DNA of 64,000 nt from Saprospiraceae bacterium (GCA_022844565.1 JALHLK010000007.1:76050-140049), one strand, 5' to 3'; positions 34,655 through 43,712 are shown, numbered from the stretch's first letter. Numbers and translations: made by a program. Notes: generated by a model from the sequence alone, not told the origin.

Positions 34655-35956
34655 CTAACTTCTTTCCAATAAATACTTTTTGAAATCGGCATAGATTGGA
34701 CTTAACTGCGTAGCTACTTTGTCTCTAGATGCTAGTATTGCTAATCTTTCGGGGATTTCTACTGGTATTCCTAAAGTATCAGAAACGACATCTTCAAATT
34801 TTGCAGGATGCGCAGTCTCGAGGAATGCTCCGACACAATCAGGATGATCTTGCAAATATGTTCTTAATGCTCGGTGACCAATTGCACCATGCGGGTCAGA
34901 CACATATTTATTAGTATCAAAAATGAGCTTCATTTCTTCTCTTGTCTCCTCATCAGTGTAATAATATCCAGAGATTTTAGAGGCCATCGCTGACCAATCT
35001 TTTCCAAATAAGTCGAGCATACGAGCAAAGTTGGAAGGGTTACCTACGTCCATGGCATTGGAGATGGTAGGTATGCTAGGTAGTGGTTGATATTGTCCTG
35101 AAGTTAAGTAGTCAGGTACAATTTTATTGATATTGGTGGCAGCCAAAAAATGATGAACAGGCAATCCCATTTTAACAGCTAAAAGTCCCGCTGTAAGATT
35201 ACCAAAATTGCCACTTGGCACACTAAATACTACTTTTTTGCCATACTTCTTGAGTTGTTTATAAGCTTCAAAATAGTAAAATGATTGTGGAATGAGTCTC
35301 GAAATGTTGATACTATTAGCGGAAGATAGTTTGTATACTGCATTTAAGTCATCGTCGAGAAAGGCTTCTTTTACCAGTGCCTGACAATCGTCGAAAGTAC
35401 CATCAACCTCAATTGCGCTGATGTTTTGTCCAAGGGTAGTCAATTGTTTTTCTTGTAATAAGCTCACATTACCTTTAGGATACAAGATGATTACTTCTAC
35501 TCCAGGTACGCCCAGAAACCCAAAAGCCACCGCCCCTCCCGTATCTCCGCTTGTTGCTACTAAAATAGTGAGTTTTTTGGTGTCACCTTTGTGAAAATAA
35601 GACATTAGTGCAGCCATAAATCGAGCTCCAAAATCTTTAAAAGCCAAAGAAGGCCCATGCCACAACTCCAAAGAACCTATTTTTTCATCTAGCATAACGA
35701 CAGGCGCTTCGAAAGTGATTGATTTTGATATGATGTCTTTGATATCTTCATCAGGTATAAAGCCTTGAAATAATTTATGACATACTTCAAATGCGATCTC
35801 TTGAAAGCTGTATTGCTCTATATTGTCAATAAATGTAGGATCTAATTGGGGAATGATCTCCGGCATATATAATCCTTTATCATCGGCTAGAGATTTTAGG
35901 ACAGCTGTTTTTAGGTCTGCTTTTAAGTTGGGGTTGTTGGTGCTGTATAGTATCAT
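34655..35956 (-). CDS. thrC: Threonine synthase
   Basis: A 433-residue pyridoxal-phosphate enzyme that turns O-phosphohomoserine into threonine. N-terminal MILYSTNNPNLKADLKTAV is typical; HGPSLAFKDFGARF holds the lysine that binds the cofactor (about residue 107), and LVATSGDTGGAVAFGF the phosphate loop. SANSINISRLIPQSFYYF and GNFGNLTAGLLA complete the type I pattern. Standard length. No thrA/B nearby, so the threonine genes are not clustered here. Confidence 0.95.
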   Translation of the reverse strand: MILYSTNNPNLKADLKTAVLKSLADDKGLYMPEIIPQLDPTFIDNIEQYSFQEIAFEVCHKLFQGFIPDEDIKDIISKSITFEAPVVMLDEKIGSLELWHGPSLAFKDFGARFMAALMSYFHKGDTKKLTILVATSGDTGGAVAFGFLGVPGVEVIILYPKGNVSLLQEKQLTTLGQNISAIEVDGTFDDCQALVKEAFLDDDLNAVYKLSSANSINISRLIPQSFYYFEAYKQLKKYGKKVVFSVPSGNFGNLTAGLLAVKMGLPVHHFLAATNINKIVPDYLTSGQYQPLPSIPTISNAMDVGNPSNFARMLDLFGKDWSAMASKISGYYYTDEETREEMKLIFDTNKYVSDPHGAIGHRALRTYLQDHPDCVGAFLETAHPAKFEDVVSDTLGIPVEIPERLAILASRDKVATQLSPIYADFKKYLLERS

Positions 35957-36040
35957 GTACTCTTCGTTTTTTTTGCAGCGGTAAAGATAAGAGAATTTAT
36001 TATTTTTTTTTTGGAAGACCTTGGAGGGAAGGGTTGGGAG

Positions 36041-36206
36041 GAAGGTTAAGTGAGGTTAAGATAGGTTAAGGGAGGTTAAGTTGGGAGGGTTAAGGGAGGA
36101 AAGTTAAGGAGTTAAGGAGGTTTACTGAAGTGAAAGAAAGAAACTTAACCTTCTTAACCAGTTTGCCCCAATGGTAAAAAGGTTAAGGGAAGTTAAGATA
36201 GTTAAG
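36041..36206. repeat. Phased GGTTAAG repeats upstream of thrC
   Basis: GTTAAG occurs ten times on the plus strand (36045, 36055, 36065, 36075, 36089, 36103, 36111, 36182, 36192, 36201) and as CTTAAC twice (36144, 36153). The first four are exactly 10 bases apart in the unit GAGGTTAAG. The strand is strongly purine-rich. The opposite-facing copies at 36144-36158 could pair with the flanking ones. Sits between the thrC start (35956) and the DUF1697 gene; no coding content. Function unknown: slippage repeat or curved or regulator-binding DNA. Confidence 0.6.
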
Positions 36207-36311
36207 AGAAGTAAAGGTTCAAGATTTGAAAAGTGGGGTTTTAGAACCAATTTTGGGAGAAATATAATAGAATAACAATTTTTATTAATTTTACCAACTT
36301 AAAGATTTGAT

Positions 36312-36842
36312 ATGAGATATGTAGCATTATTGAGGGGTATAAATGTAGGTGGTAATAAAAAAGTGCCTATGAAGGATTTGGCTGAATTTATGAAGGTTTG
36401 GGGATTTAGTGGTGTCAAAACATTGTTGAATTCTGGAAATGTGATTTTTGAAACAAATGAGCATGATGGAAAAGCTTTAGAAACATTTTTGCAGGAGCAC
36501 TTGAAGGTTGCTTTTGGCTTTCCTGTTCCTTGCATTATTAGAAGCTTAGACGATATCCAAATTCTTATCAAATCGGACCCGTTTAGGGATGTGGTGGTTC
36601 ATGATCAGATAAGGCTCTATGTGACTTTTTTCAAAAATGAATTTACAAAACCTTTTGTGAGTCCGTGGAGTGCTCCTGACAATTCGTATCACATTTTGAG
36701 TCACGATGCTCATCACATGATTTCTTATCTCGACTTATCAGTGACAAATACGATTAAGGGGATGGATGAATCAGAGAAAATATTTGGGAAAGAAGTGACG
36801 ACTCGGAATTGGAATACAGTGGAGAAGATTGGGGTGATGTGA
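36312..36842 (+). CDS. DUF1697 family protein
   Basis: A 176-residue protein of the DUF1697 family, recognisable by its start YVALLRGINVGGNKKVPMKD and by GVKTLLNSGNVIFETNEHDG. It ends with GKEVTTRNWNTVEKIG, also conserved. It has no signal or membrane segment. Widespread in bacteria, function unknown. Single gene; its stop is followed at once by a short sequence similar to an end of the palindromic element at 58021-58198. Confidence 0.9.
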   Translation: MRYVALLRGINVGGNKKVPMKDLAEFMKVWGFSGVKTLLNSGNVIFETNEHDGKALETFLQEHLKVAFGFPVPCIIRSLDDIQILIKSDPFRDVVVHDQIRLYVTFFKNEFTKPFVSPWSAPDNSYHILSHDAHHMISYLDLSVTNTIKGMDESEKIFGKEVTTRNWNTVEKIGVM

Positions 36843-36844
36843 GT

Positions 36845-36864
36845 GCAGTTTTTAGAAGTTCCCT
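36845..36864. repeat. Solo copy of palindromic-element end
   Basis: GCAGTTTTTAGAAGTTCCCT closely matches the right end of the 178-bp palindrome (GAGTTTTTAGAACTTCCCT at 58180-58198). No matching left arm is present, so it looks like a relic or a coincidence of AT-rich DNA. It lies between DUF1697 and the ATPase genes. Confidence 0.3.
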
Positions 36865-38179
36865 AATCTAACTCCTTTACTATTTTTGGCAAAGAAAACA
36901 ATAAATAGAGTGGTAAATTTATAAAACTATCGCTGATATGCACATTTTTAGGTGAAGTACGGAATACTCTTTTAGGTTTGTACTTTGCTTCAAAATTTCT
37001 AAGGCCTGTTGTATTTTTATTAGTACCACTTTTCACTTCTATGGGAATAATCAAGTGATCATTTTGAACAACAAAATCAACTTCCGCACTTCCACGCTCA
37101 TACTTCCAATAGTATATATCCTTGTAGGTGAGCTTTACGAGTTCACAACAAACGTAGTTTTCTACCAATGCTCCATTGTATTCTTTAAAGAGGGCTATGG
37201 GGTCGATGACTAGATTGGAAGAAATTTGGAGCATAGCACCTAAAATTCCTGTGTCAAGCATGTAAAGCTTAAAATTATCCACATCTTTATATCCTGCAAG
37301 GGGAAGTTTTACATCTCTGATTTGGTTTACGATATGTATTAATCCTGCCTGTTTTAGCCAATAAATAGCGCTATCATAGCTTGAAGCCCTGGCCTTGTCT
37401 TTTACATCAGAGTATTTAAACTTTTTATTTTCTTTGGCTAATTGGTAAGGTATGGCTTCCCAAACTTCTAATATTTTGATGGCTTGAAGAGGGGTGTTGT
37501 ATTTAGAAAAATCATTTTGATAGGATTCTAAAATATCTAGTTGAATTTTTCTTGCAGAAACAGGGTTTTTGTTAACGATGTAATCTTGGACGACCTCAGG
37601 CATGCCACCAAGATACAGATGTAGTTTGTAAAACTCTGTCAATCGTTCATGCAGATATAAATCTAACGTAGCCAAAGACGAATTTTCGAGGTAACTAGCC
37701 AACAAATCTTGACCAAATGCAATTAAAAATTCATAAAAGTTTAATGGATACAAGTCTAAAAAATTCACCTTACCTACAGGAAAACTTGACGGCTTATTTA
37801 CTCGAACACCAAGTAATGACCCTGCTGCTATAATATGAAAATTGGGTGATTTTTCATAAAAATATTTTAAACTTGTTATTGCCTTGGGACAAGCTTGAAT
37901 TTCATCAAAAAAGATAAGACTGTTCTTTTCGTCGATTTTGCGGTTGGTGTAAAGACTTAATTTCTCGATTAAGATCTTAGGGTCAAGTGTATTTTCAAAT
38001 ATTGAATGTAATTGATTATCTTCTTCAAAATTGAATCTGAAATAATTTTTATATTCATTTTCGCCAAATTCATTGATTAACCAAGTTTTTCCAACTTGTC
38101 TTGCACCTTGTACGATCAATGGCTTTTTATTATCCTTATTTTTCCATTCAATTAATTGATGGTATGCAATTCTTTTCAC
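36863..38179 (-). CDS. AAA ATPase with DUF4143 domain
   Basis: A 438-residue ATPase of the AAA_14/DUF4143 type. Walker A is GARQVGKTWLI (about residues 20-30), Walker B LIFFDEIQACP, sensor-like region FHIIAAGSLLG; the C-terminal DUF4143 part includes DTGILGAML and ends with a restriction-endonuclease-like core (SAEVDFVVQNDHLIIPIEVKSG, with E...D...ExK). Thus it joins an ATPase with a nuclease-like fold, common in bacteria and archaea, function unknown, often seen in variable regions. Start is a GTG at 38179; a stop lies eight bases upstream and the promoter with short leader is just ahead. Six 33-bp repeats lie upstream. Confidence 0.88.
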   Translation of the reverse strand: MKRIAYHQLIEWKNKDNKKPLIVQGARQVGKTWLINEFGENEYKNYFRFNFEEDNQLHSIFENTLDPKILIEKLSLYTNRKIDEKNSLIFFDEIQACPKAITSLKYFYEKSPNFHIIAAGSLLGVRVNKPSSFPVGKVNFLDLYPLNFYEFLIAFGQDLLASYLENSSLATLDLYLHERLTEFYKLHLYLGGMPEVVQDYIVNKNPVSARKIQLDILESYQNDFSKYNTPLQAIKILEVWEAIPYQLAKENKKFKYSDVKDKARASSYDSAIYWLKQAGLIHIVNQIRDVKLPLAGYKDVDNFKLYMLDTGILGAMLQISSNLVIDPIALFKEYNGALVENYVCCELVKLTYKDIYYWKYERGSAEVDFVVQNDHLIIPIEVKSGTNKNTTGLRNFEAKYKPKRVFRTSPKNVHISDSFINLPLYLLFSLPKIVKELD

Positions 38180-38203
38180 TGAATATTAATCTATTACAAA
38201 CTG

Positions 38204-38236
38204 CAAAAATAAGTAAAATTATGTAAATGTACCAAA
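38204..38236 (-). promoter_or_regulatory. Promoter of the AAA/DUF4143 gene
   Basis: On the minus strand a consensus -7 box TATTTTTG reads 38211-38204 and an upstream TTTG reads 38236-38233, 21 bases apart, as in Bacteroidota promoters. The transcript would start about 18 bases before the GTG. The upstream TTTG belongs to the first of six 33-bp repeats, so a factor bound to the repeats would touch RNA polymerase. Confidence 0.65.
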
Positions 38237-38412
38237 AAGTGTCAATTTTATTTTATAATATGTATCAAAAAGTGTAAATAATTAAAACTAAAATGTATCA
38301 AAAAGTGTCAATTATATATTGTAAAATATATCAAAAAGTGTCAATTATTAATAATAAAATGTATTAAAAAGTGTCAATTAATCTTATAAAATACTATGTA
38401 AAAGTGTTAATT
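38225..38412. repeat. Six 33-bp direct repeats (iteron-like array)
   Basis: The core TGTATCAAAAAGTGTCAATT recurs six times, with GTGT starting at 38239, 38272, 38305, 38338, 38371 and 38404: an exact 33-base period. About 20 bases are conserved, the rest of each unit varies. The sixth copy lacks the TCA of the core. The period equals 11 codons but copy 2 brings an in-frame stop, so it is not coding. Located just upstream of the ATPase promoter; copy 1 supplies its -33 element. Likely binding array for a regulator or replication-type protein. Confidence 0.75.
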
Positions 38413-38590
38413 GCCAGTCATTAGCTTGAGTTAATAATATCACCTAAAAATCTAAAATTAATTTCCTATTCCATGACTAAACTGCTTCAAAATCAGTCGT
38501 TTCACTCACTTTATTTTCGTCACCATAGCATAATGTTTAAAGAGTCAAAGGAAATAAGAGCTGATGAAAATTGATTTTATTGAAAAATTC

Positions 38591-39442
38591 CTAATACCTA
38601 CAAGCCTTCTCATCACCCACCACATAATGCTTCTTATAGTTTTTGGCCTTCGGATTCATACATCCCTTTAGGCTCAAGAGTTCCACTTTTCTAAATTCGA
38701 TAGGGTGGCTTTCGCTTTGCAGGGAGATACTACCTTGCGTGAGCATCATGCCATCTTTTTTTACTAAAGGATCAAAGCCATTGACTACATCTCCACCTAT
38801 GATAGGCTGACTGTACTCCATCACTATCTGTCCATTCACATAATGTCGGATTAAAGAGTCGCCAAGCACCTCCACTTCGGCTCTCACCCATTGATCTCCA
38901 TCATATGTGGCAGATTTTGATTCTATGCAATGTCGAGTATCCAATTTTCCTTCATAGACCACATGGGTGCCAGGAGTGCATAGGTTGCAAGTGGGACGTG
39001 GGTTGCCATCACTTTTACCACCAAGTAGTTGGACCTCAATAGAAATTGGGAAGTCTTGATCTTTGAGCATGCTTTCGGGTGTCTGGCCGTGTACCATGAT
39101 GCCGCTATTTCTAAATGCCCAACCTTCTCCTTCATTGGCTTGTGCACCTGTGAATCGGTATTCTACAGCTACTCGATAATGAGAATAAGGGTTTTTATAA
39201 AATATGTGACCATATCGAAAATTGAACTTGTCATAAGCATCATATTTTACGACTATTTTCTTGTCTTTTACAGAAAAAGTATTGCCAAAATTATCATTTA
39301 GATCATAGCCCTTTATTTTGACTTTCCAATCTCTCAGATCTTTGCCATTAAAGAGTTGGACCCAATCTTTTTTGTTTTGAGCTTGTGTGATGGAAATGCT
39401 GATAGCCATTAAAAAAAAGAAGAGAAGAATATTTTTTACCAT
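38591..39442 (-). CDS. DUF1080 (3-keto-disaccharide hydrolase-like) secreted protein
   Basis: A 283-residue exported protein with a signal peptide (cut near TQAQN) and one DUF1080 domain, a concanavalin-like fold related to GH16, with the hallmark LFNGKDLRDWKVK, FRNSGIMVHGQ, SIEVQLLGG and RHYVNGQIVMEYSQP. Members cleave 3-keto sugars or bind carbohydrate. The C-terminus has a Cys pair. The ATG at 39442 gives a good signal peptide; a longer start at 39463 lies too close to the promoter. Monocistronic. Confidence 0.85.
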   Translation of the reverse strand: MVKNILLFFFLMAISISITQAQNKKDWVQLFNGKDLRDWKVKIKGYDLNDNFGNTFSVKDKKIVVKYDAYDKFNFRYGHIFYKNPYSHYRVAVEYRFTGAQANEGEGWAFRNSGIMVHGQTPESMLKDQDFPISIEVQLLGGKSDGNPRPTCNLCTPGTHVVYEGKLDTRHCIESKSATYDGDQWVRAEVEVLGDSLIRHYVNGQIVMEYSQPIIGGDVVNGFDPLVKKDGMMLTQGSISLQSESHPIEFRKVELLSLKGCMNPKAKNYKKHYVVGDEKACRY

Positions 39443-39616
39443 GATTCGAATTTTATAAAACATAAAAATAGTACTTTATTGGTGATAAATAATCCAAAAA
39501 GTGTTCAATAATTTTAATATAACTTTGTCATGCAATGTATTGCCACACTATTTCTATTATGTTGTGCCAAATATCTGTATTTAAATTTATACTTTCACAC
39601 AAAGAAAATCAATAAA

Positions 39617-40246
39617 ATGACTAGTGTATTACAAATTATAGATTATGTGGGAATCTTAGTTTTTGCCATTAGTGGAGTGCTGATAGGCATAGAGAAGAAA
39701 TTTGATTTGATTGGTGCTTCTATTTTGGGTTTGGTGACGGCTTTTGGTGGAGGTACATTGAGAGATCTGTTGATAGGTGAAACTCCTGTAGCATGGATGA
39801 GGAATGATGAGCCAATCATCATTGTTTTGATCGCGATTTTTATTGCTTATCTGTTTAGGAATACAATAAATAAGTTGGATAAAGTGTTTTTTACGGTTGA
39901 TACTTTAGGGATAGCTTTGTATACGATGTTGGGACTTCAAAAGACCTTAATCATCGGTTTGAGTCCGATAGCGGCCATATTGATGGGTACGGTTTCGGCA
40001 GTATTTGGAGGGGTGATCAGAGATGTGTTATCTAATGAAGTACCTTCGATATTCAGAAGGGAGATTTATGCTACAGCTTGTCTCTCTGGTGGGGTCATCT
40101 TTTTTATCTCTCGATTTTTCATTGGAGAAAGCATCATTAACATGCTCACAGGTATGATAACCATAATCGTCATCAGATTTTTGGCAGTAAAATATAATTG
40201 GTCATTGAACATTGGACACGGAAAAAGTAGTGATAGCGATGATTAA
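39617..40246 (+). CDS. TRIC-like/UPF0126 membrane channel
   Basis: A 209-residue protein with seven membrane segments in an inverted repeat: VLIGIEKKFDLIGASILG and AFGGGTLRDLLIGETP, repeated as GSAVFGGVIRDVLSNEVP-like. GGGTLRD and GGVIRDV are the two-fold glycine motifs. This is the bacterial trimeric intracellular cation channel (TRIC) or UPF0126 family, potassium-selective in studied cases. I chose the ATG at 39617 (MTSVLQ): an ATG at 39530 would lie upstream of a likely promoter (TATACTTTC near 39591) and add a stretch with no family match. Confidence 0.85.
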   Translation: MTSVLQIIDYVGILVFAISGVLIGIEKKFDLIGASILGLVTAFGGGTLRDLLIGETPVAWMRNDEPIIIVLIAIFIAYLFRNTINKLDKVFFTVDTLGIALYTMLGLQKTLIIGLSPIAAILMGTVSAVFGGVIRDVLSNEVPSIFRREIYATACLSGGVIFFISRFFIGESIINMLTGMITIIVIRFLAVKYNWSLNIGHGKSSDSDD

Positions 40247-40351
40247 TCAATGTATTTGAGATTTATTTAAACTGAAAATCTAAAATGAATATTCTAATCC
40301 GAATCAAAATTACTTACTACCAATTACCCTTTGAGACTAAAATTTGTTTAC

Positions 40352-42556
40352 CTAAATATTCAACCAATAATTGACTTTAAACACCACTGCCCGGTTTTTT
40401 GATTTAAAGACGTCGGTAAAATAATTATCTGTATAAACTAAGAAAATATCAGAAGCTGGACTGTATCTCCATTGCATTCTAAGATTTAGATTGGTATTAT
40501 TGATCTGATTATTGTATTGAGCCAGACCGGAGATAAAGAGATTATTGGTTAGGGTCAAGTCAATCCTTGGGCTGATCAACCAAAAGTCATAGTCGGTATT
40601 TCTTAGTTGTGCAGGTACTTCCGGATTGGCCTCAAAGGAAATGGCATTGTAGTTTACCGCGGCTCCTATAGAAACATAAGGCTGGAATCTGTATCCAATT
40701 TCTCCGATGAGACGCAATCTTTTTCCGTCAGCAAAAAATCCACCGTATCGCGTGCTGAATGAATAGGTAAAAAGACTTTGAGGTTTTGAAGTAAACTCTG
40801 TACCCCATGCGCTCCAGGAATGTTCGGTACCTTTTAAGAGTTTTACACCAGTAAAGTTGGTTGGGTCCACATCGTTTTGCAAAGTAATAAAATCCCTGGC
40901 TACCCAGGCTACCAAATTGGAAGTATTCCTAAAATTGATTCTGTAAGATAAATAGTTTTCATTTTCGATGTTTTGGGTGAGGCTTTGATTAAAATAATTG
41001 GTACTGCCGATACCGGGACCGTGCGAAAGTATATGCTTACTTCTTTTTGGAAAAAATAGGTGATTGCCCATAGTTTGTATTGAAGTATAGTTCGATCTGG
41101 GCACAAATCCCACTTCTGCAAGATACTGCTCTCCCACTCTGTCCACGCCTGCTGAGAGGTTCCATCTTCTTTTTGCGAAAATAATATTCCCGCTTAAAGC
41201 CTGATCGTCGTTCTTACCATTTGGTGTTATAGAGGATAAATACATCAATTTACCTCTCCACACATTGTCTGCGGAGGCGAGGTTGTATTCAAGGCCTAAG
41301 TTCCTGTTGAAATTTGAAAATTTATTTCTTTCTGATGGATTTAATAGATCTATGCCAAAGGTCTCTTTATTGATAAACATCATGGCAATATTCGACCTTG
41401 AAAAGACCCTTCTTTGTAGTACCAAAGTGCTGAAATTCTGACTTGGGATGGTATTGTCCACCTCATTGGTCTGCATATTCATTACTCCCAATCGCCAGTC
41501 TTTATTCAATCTTCCGCTCATTCTAGCCCCAAAAGAGATCGGAGCATTCAAACCAATTCTTCTCGAGAAAAACGGACGAATATTTTGTGTTCCAAAATTG
41601 TTGAATAAGTCTGCATTTTCTATGAAAAACTGTCTTCTTTCAGGAAAAAAGAGCTCAAAACGATCTAAATTAATTTGTTGCCGATCGACCTCGACCTGTG
41701 AAAAATCAGGATTGTATGTTAGATCTAAATTAATGGCTGATGTGACCGCATATTTGGCGTCAGCACCAAAGTCAAATGAATTTTTAGTCGGTGTTCCTAC
41801 CACAAAGTTCCTGACAGAACTACCTGTGATGTAAGGTATAAACGAAATGTTTGGACCTGCTGCTGGAGGAGGATTATCCCAAAGAAGATTGCCCGTAAAA
41901 GCCAAAGACGCAGTAGGAAACTGTCGAGGAACCGGAGCCCATGATGACTTTTCTGTTGTCTTTAAGTCCAATCTGCTAAAATTGATGCCCCATTTGGTCA
42001 AATCTTTTTTATACCTCAGCGTTTTAAAAGGGATAGCACCTTCCCAGATCCATTTTTCATCATCGTAGGTGACCTTTGTATCCCATTTGTTTTCCCAACC
42101 CAAATTTACTGCACTGCCATCTGCCATTAATCCTTCCCACATTCCACCCATGGCATTGGATCCGAAAGAAAATCCATTCGTCTGGTCATCAAACGGATCT
42201 ATGAACAGTAAATCATTGTCATTTTTGTTAAAAGCCCAGTCTCTTTTGAGGGATTCCACGATCCATTTGCCAGGTATTTTATTATTGTAATTCACAAAAC
42301 TGAAATACAGATTTTTGTCATCATAAGTGAGTCTGACTTGGGTATTCAGCCACGCTTTACTCGTGTCCATGGGTAGGACTTGAGCAAATTGGTCAGCTAC
42401 CTGTGTTTCTTGCCAAGCCTCATCATCTGTTTTTCCGTCGATCCTTATGGGTTTTTCTGTCTTTTTTATGTGATATTGGTATTGATCGTTCACTTTTTGA
42501 GCTGAAACGAAACAGGAAAGACACAGGAAAATAAATGTGGAAGTGTATTCTCTCAA
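40352..42556 (-). CDS. DUF5916 outer-membrane protein with CBM9-like domain
   Basis: A 734-residue exported protein. Signal peptide (cut near FVSAQ), an N-terminal carbohydrate-binding family 9-like domain (PIRIDGKTDDEAWQETQVAD, LTYDDKNLYFSFV, about 30-220), then a large beta-barrel-like domain of about 500 residues (DUF5916, with NFSRLDLKTTEKSSW and FELFFPERRQFFIENADLF). It is common in Bacteroidota, probably surface-exposed, function unknown. The start is a TTG at 42556 with no ATG upstream before a stop, so the N-terminus could be misplaced. Monocistronic. Confidence 0.82.
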   Translation of the reverse strand: MREYTSTFIFLCLSCFVSAQKVNDQYQYHIKKTEKPIRIDGKTDDEAWQETQVADQFAQVLPMDTSKAWLNTQVRLTYDDKNLYFSFVNYNNKIPGKWIVESLKRDWAFNKNDNDLLFIDPFDDQTNGFSFGSNAMGGMWEGLMADGSAVNLGWENKWDTKVTYDDEKWIWEGAIPFKTLRYKKDLTKWGINFSRLDLKTTEKSSWAPVPRQFPTASLAFTGNLLWDNPPPAAGPNISFIPYITGSSVRNFVVGTPTKNSFDFGADAKYAVTSAINLDLTYNPDFSQVEVDRQQINLDRFELFFPERRQFFIENADLFNNFGTQNIRPFFSRRIGLNAPISFGARMSGRLNKDWRLGVMNMQTNEVDNTIPSQNFSTLVLQRRVFSRSNIAMMFINKETFGIDLLNPSERNKFSNFNRNLGLEYNLASADNVWRGKLMYLSSITPNGKNDDQALSGNIIFAKRRWNLSAGVDRVGEQYLAEVGFVPRSNYTSIQTMGNHLFFPKRSKHILSHGPGIGSTNYFNQSLTQNIENENYLSYRINFRNTSNLVAWVARDFITLQNDVDPTNFTGVKLLKGTEHSWSAWGTEFTSKPQSLFTYSFSTRYGGFFADGKRLRLIGEIGYRFQPYVSIGAAVNYNAISFEANPEVPAQLRNTDYDFWLISPRIDLTLTNNLFISGLAQYNNQINNTNLNLRMQWRYSPASDIFLVYTDNYFTDVFKSKNRAVVFKVNYWLNI

Positions 42557-42899
42557 TCTTATGAAATTTTATAGGGCACAAAACTACATTTCTAATATTA
42601 TCTTTTACTTTTTGAAGATGTTAATATTGAATTAAAGCCCAAATATTTTATTAGCATCCTCTTTTTTCGTTTTTGTTGCAACCCTACATAAATTCTGCGA
42701 AAGGAAAAGTTTTTTAAATGAGATTTTGGGTATAATTACTACCGTGGTTCACTTACGATTAGAGAAAAGCGGAAACTTATGGACACGCATAATTTTTAGT
42801 ATCAAGTTAAGAAATTCACCCATTTAGGTGAATAAAAATAAGAATTTCAGCCTGACTTTTGTTGATAAATTAAAACAACTTTAAAAAAACAAAATAAAA
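42557..42899. other. Intergenic region with a palindrome
   Basis: No gene. The palindrome ATTCACC-CATTTA-GGTGAAT at 42814-42833 is perfect over seven-base arms, 67 bases before the EGF lipoprotein gene on the plus strand. It may be a regulator site. The rest is AT-rich with no signal. Confidence 0.4.
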
Positions 42900-43475
42900 A
42901 TGAAAAAATCAATTGTATTTCTTGTAATGTTAACCTTAGGTTTGCTGTCGTGTGCAAAACCTGATCCATGTGAAGAGATTGTTTGTCAGAATGGTGGGAC
43001 TTGTGTAGATGGTACTTGCAATTGTCCTGAGGGTTTTGCTGGTACATTGTGTGAAACGGCATTGTTGCCCAAAACGGTCGAAGTTACCGCCATTAAAGTA
43101 ATAAAAGTGCCTGCGACAAAAGCTGATGGTACAGCTTGGGATACAGATGGGACAGGGCCGGATATTGCCCCTGTACTCACAACTTTAAAAGCAGATAATA
43201 CAGCAGACATGATCCTATGGTCATCAGATATTTCAAAATTAAATGTATCGACTAGCCTTCAACATGAGTTTAACTTGATATTGCCAAAATTAACCATCAA
43301 CATTATCGATAAGCCAATCGCTTTGTTTTTGTTAGATAGAGATGCCTCAACTTCTGAAAATATGGGAGGATTAATATTTACACTAAAAGACCTTATTGCA
43401 ACAAAACCAGCAAAGATTACTCTTGATTGTGCTACTTGTAAGCTTGGGTTTGAATTGACAGTAAGTTATCCATAA
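42900..43475 (+). CDS. EGF-like domain lipoprotein
   Basis: A 191-residue lipoprotein: signal with lipobox LGLLSCA (Cys about residue 18), then one EGF-like domain with six cysteines (CEEIVCQNGGTCVDGTCNC plus CPEGFAGTLCE) and a C-terminal domain of about 130 residues with the phrase DTDGTGPDIAP, which looks like a calcium- or beta-sandwich-like domain. EGF domains are uncommon in bacteria but recurrent in Bacteroidota. Function unknown, surface exposed. Monocistronic. Confidence 0.8.
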   Translation: MKKSIVFLVMLTLGLLSCAKPDPCEEIVCQNGGTCVDGTCNCPEGFAGTLCETALLPKTVEVTAIKVIKVPATKADGTAWDTDGTGPDIAPVLTTLKADNTADMILWSSDISKLNVSTSLQHEFNLILPKLTINIIDKPIALFLLDRDASTSENMGGLIFTLKDLIATKPAKITLDCATCKLGFELTVSYP

Positions 43476-43541
43476 GATATTTGAATTAAGGTAGTTTTTA
43501 CATAATAGAATTAAGTTGGTTTTTTCTGATAAAGTTAAAAC

Positions 43542-43712
43542 ATGGAAAATGAAGATGATGTATTAAGCAATGAAGATTTTGAAAATGGTCAAAATGAGGA
43601 ATATTTATTGACTAAGGAAGAGCATTTTATGATATTGAGTTTTTTAAGTCATGATTTAGAGCAAATTTGTGATGAAATAGAGGATAATTTAACAAGAGCT
43701 GATACTAAGTAA
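43542..43712 (+). CDS. Short acidic protein of unknown function
   Basis: An ATG at 43542 opens 56 codons to a TAA at 43712, giving MENEDDVLSNEDFENGQNEE then YLLTKEEHFMILSFLSHDLE and a tail QICDEIEDNLTRADTK. It is strongly acidic, with one likely helix carrying the LTKEEHFMILSFL stretch. No family is recognised. It lies between the EGF lipoprotein and the sensor kinase, on the same strand, 38 bases before the latter, so it could be part of that operon. The codon use looks genuine, but a chance frame cannot be ruled out. Confidence 0.45.
   Translation: MENEDDVLSNEDFENGQNEEYLLTKEEHFMILSFLSHDLEQICDEIEDNLTRADTK

Noticed and set aside
38225-38412. 33-base repeats as coding for an 11-residue repeat protein
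   Set aside because: The frame is stopped in copy 2 and has no start, so the array is non-coding.
38225-38412. CRISPR array
   Set aside because: The repeat core is conserved at only about 20 of 33 bases, the spacers are just 13 bases and AT-rich, and no cas genes are nearby.
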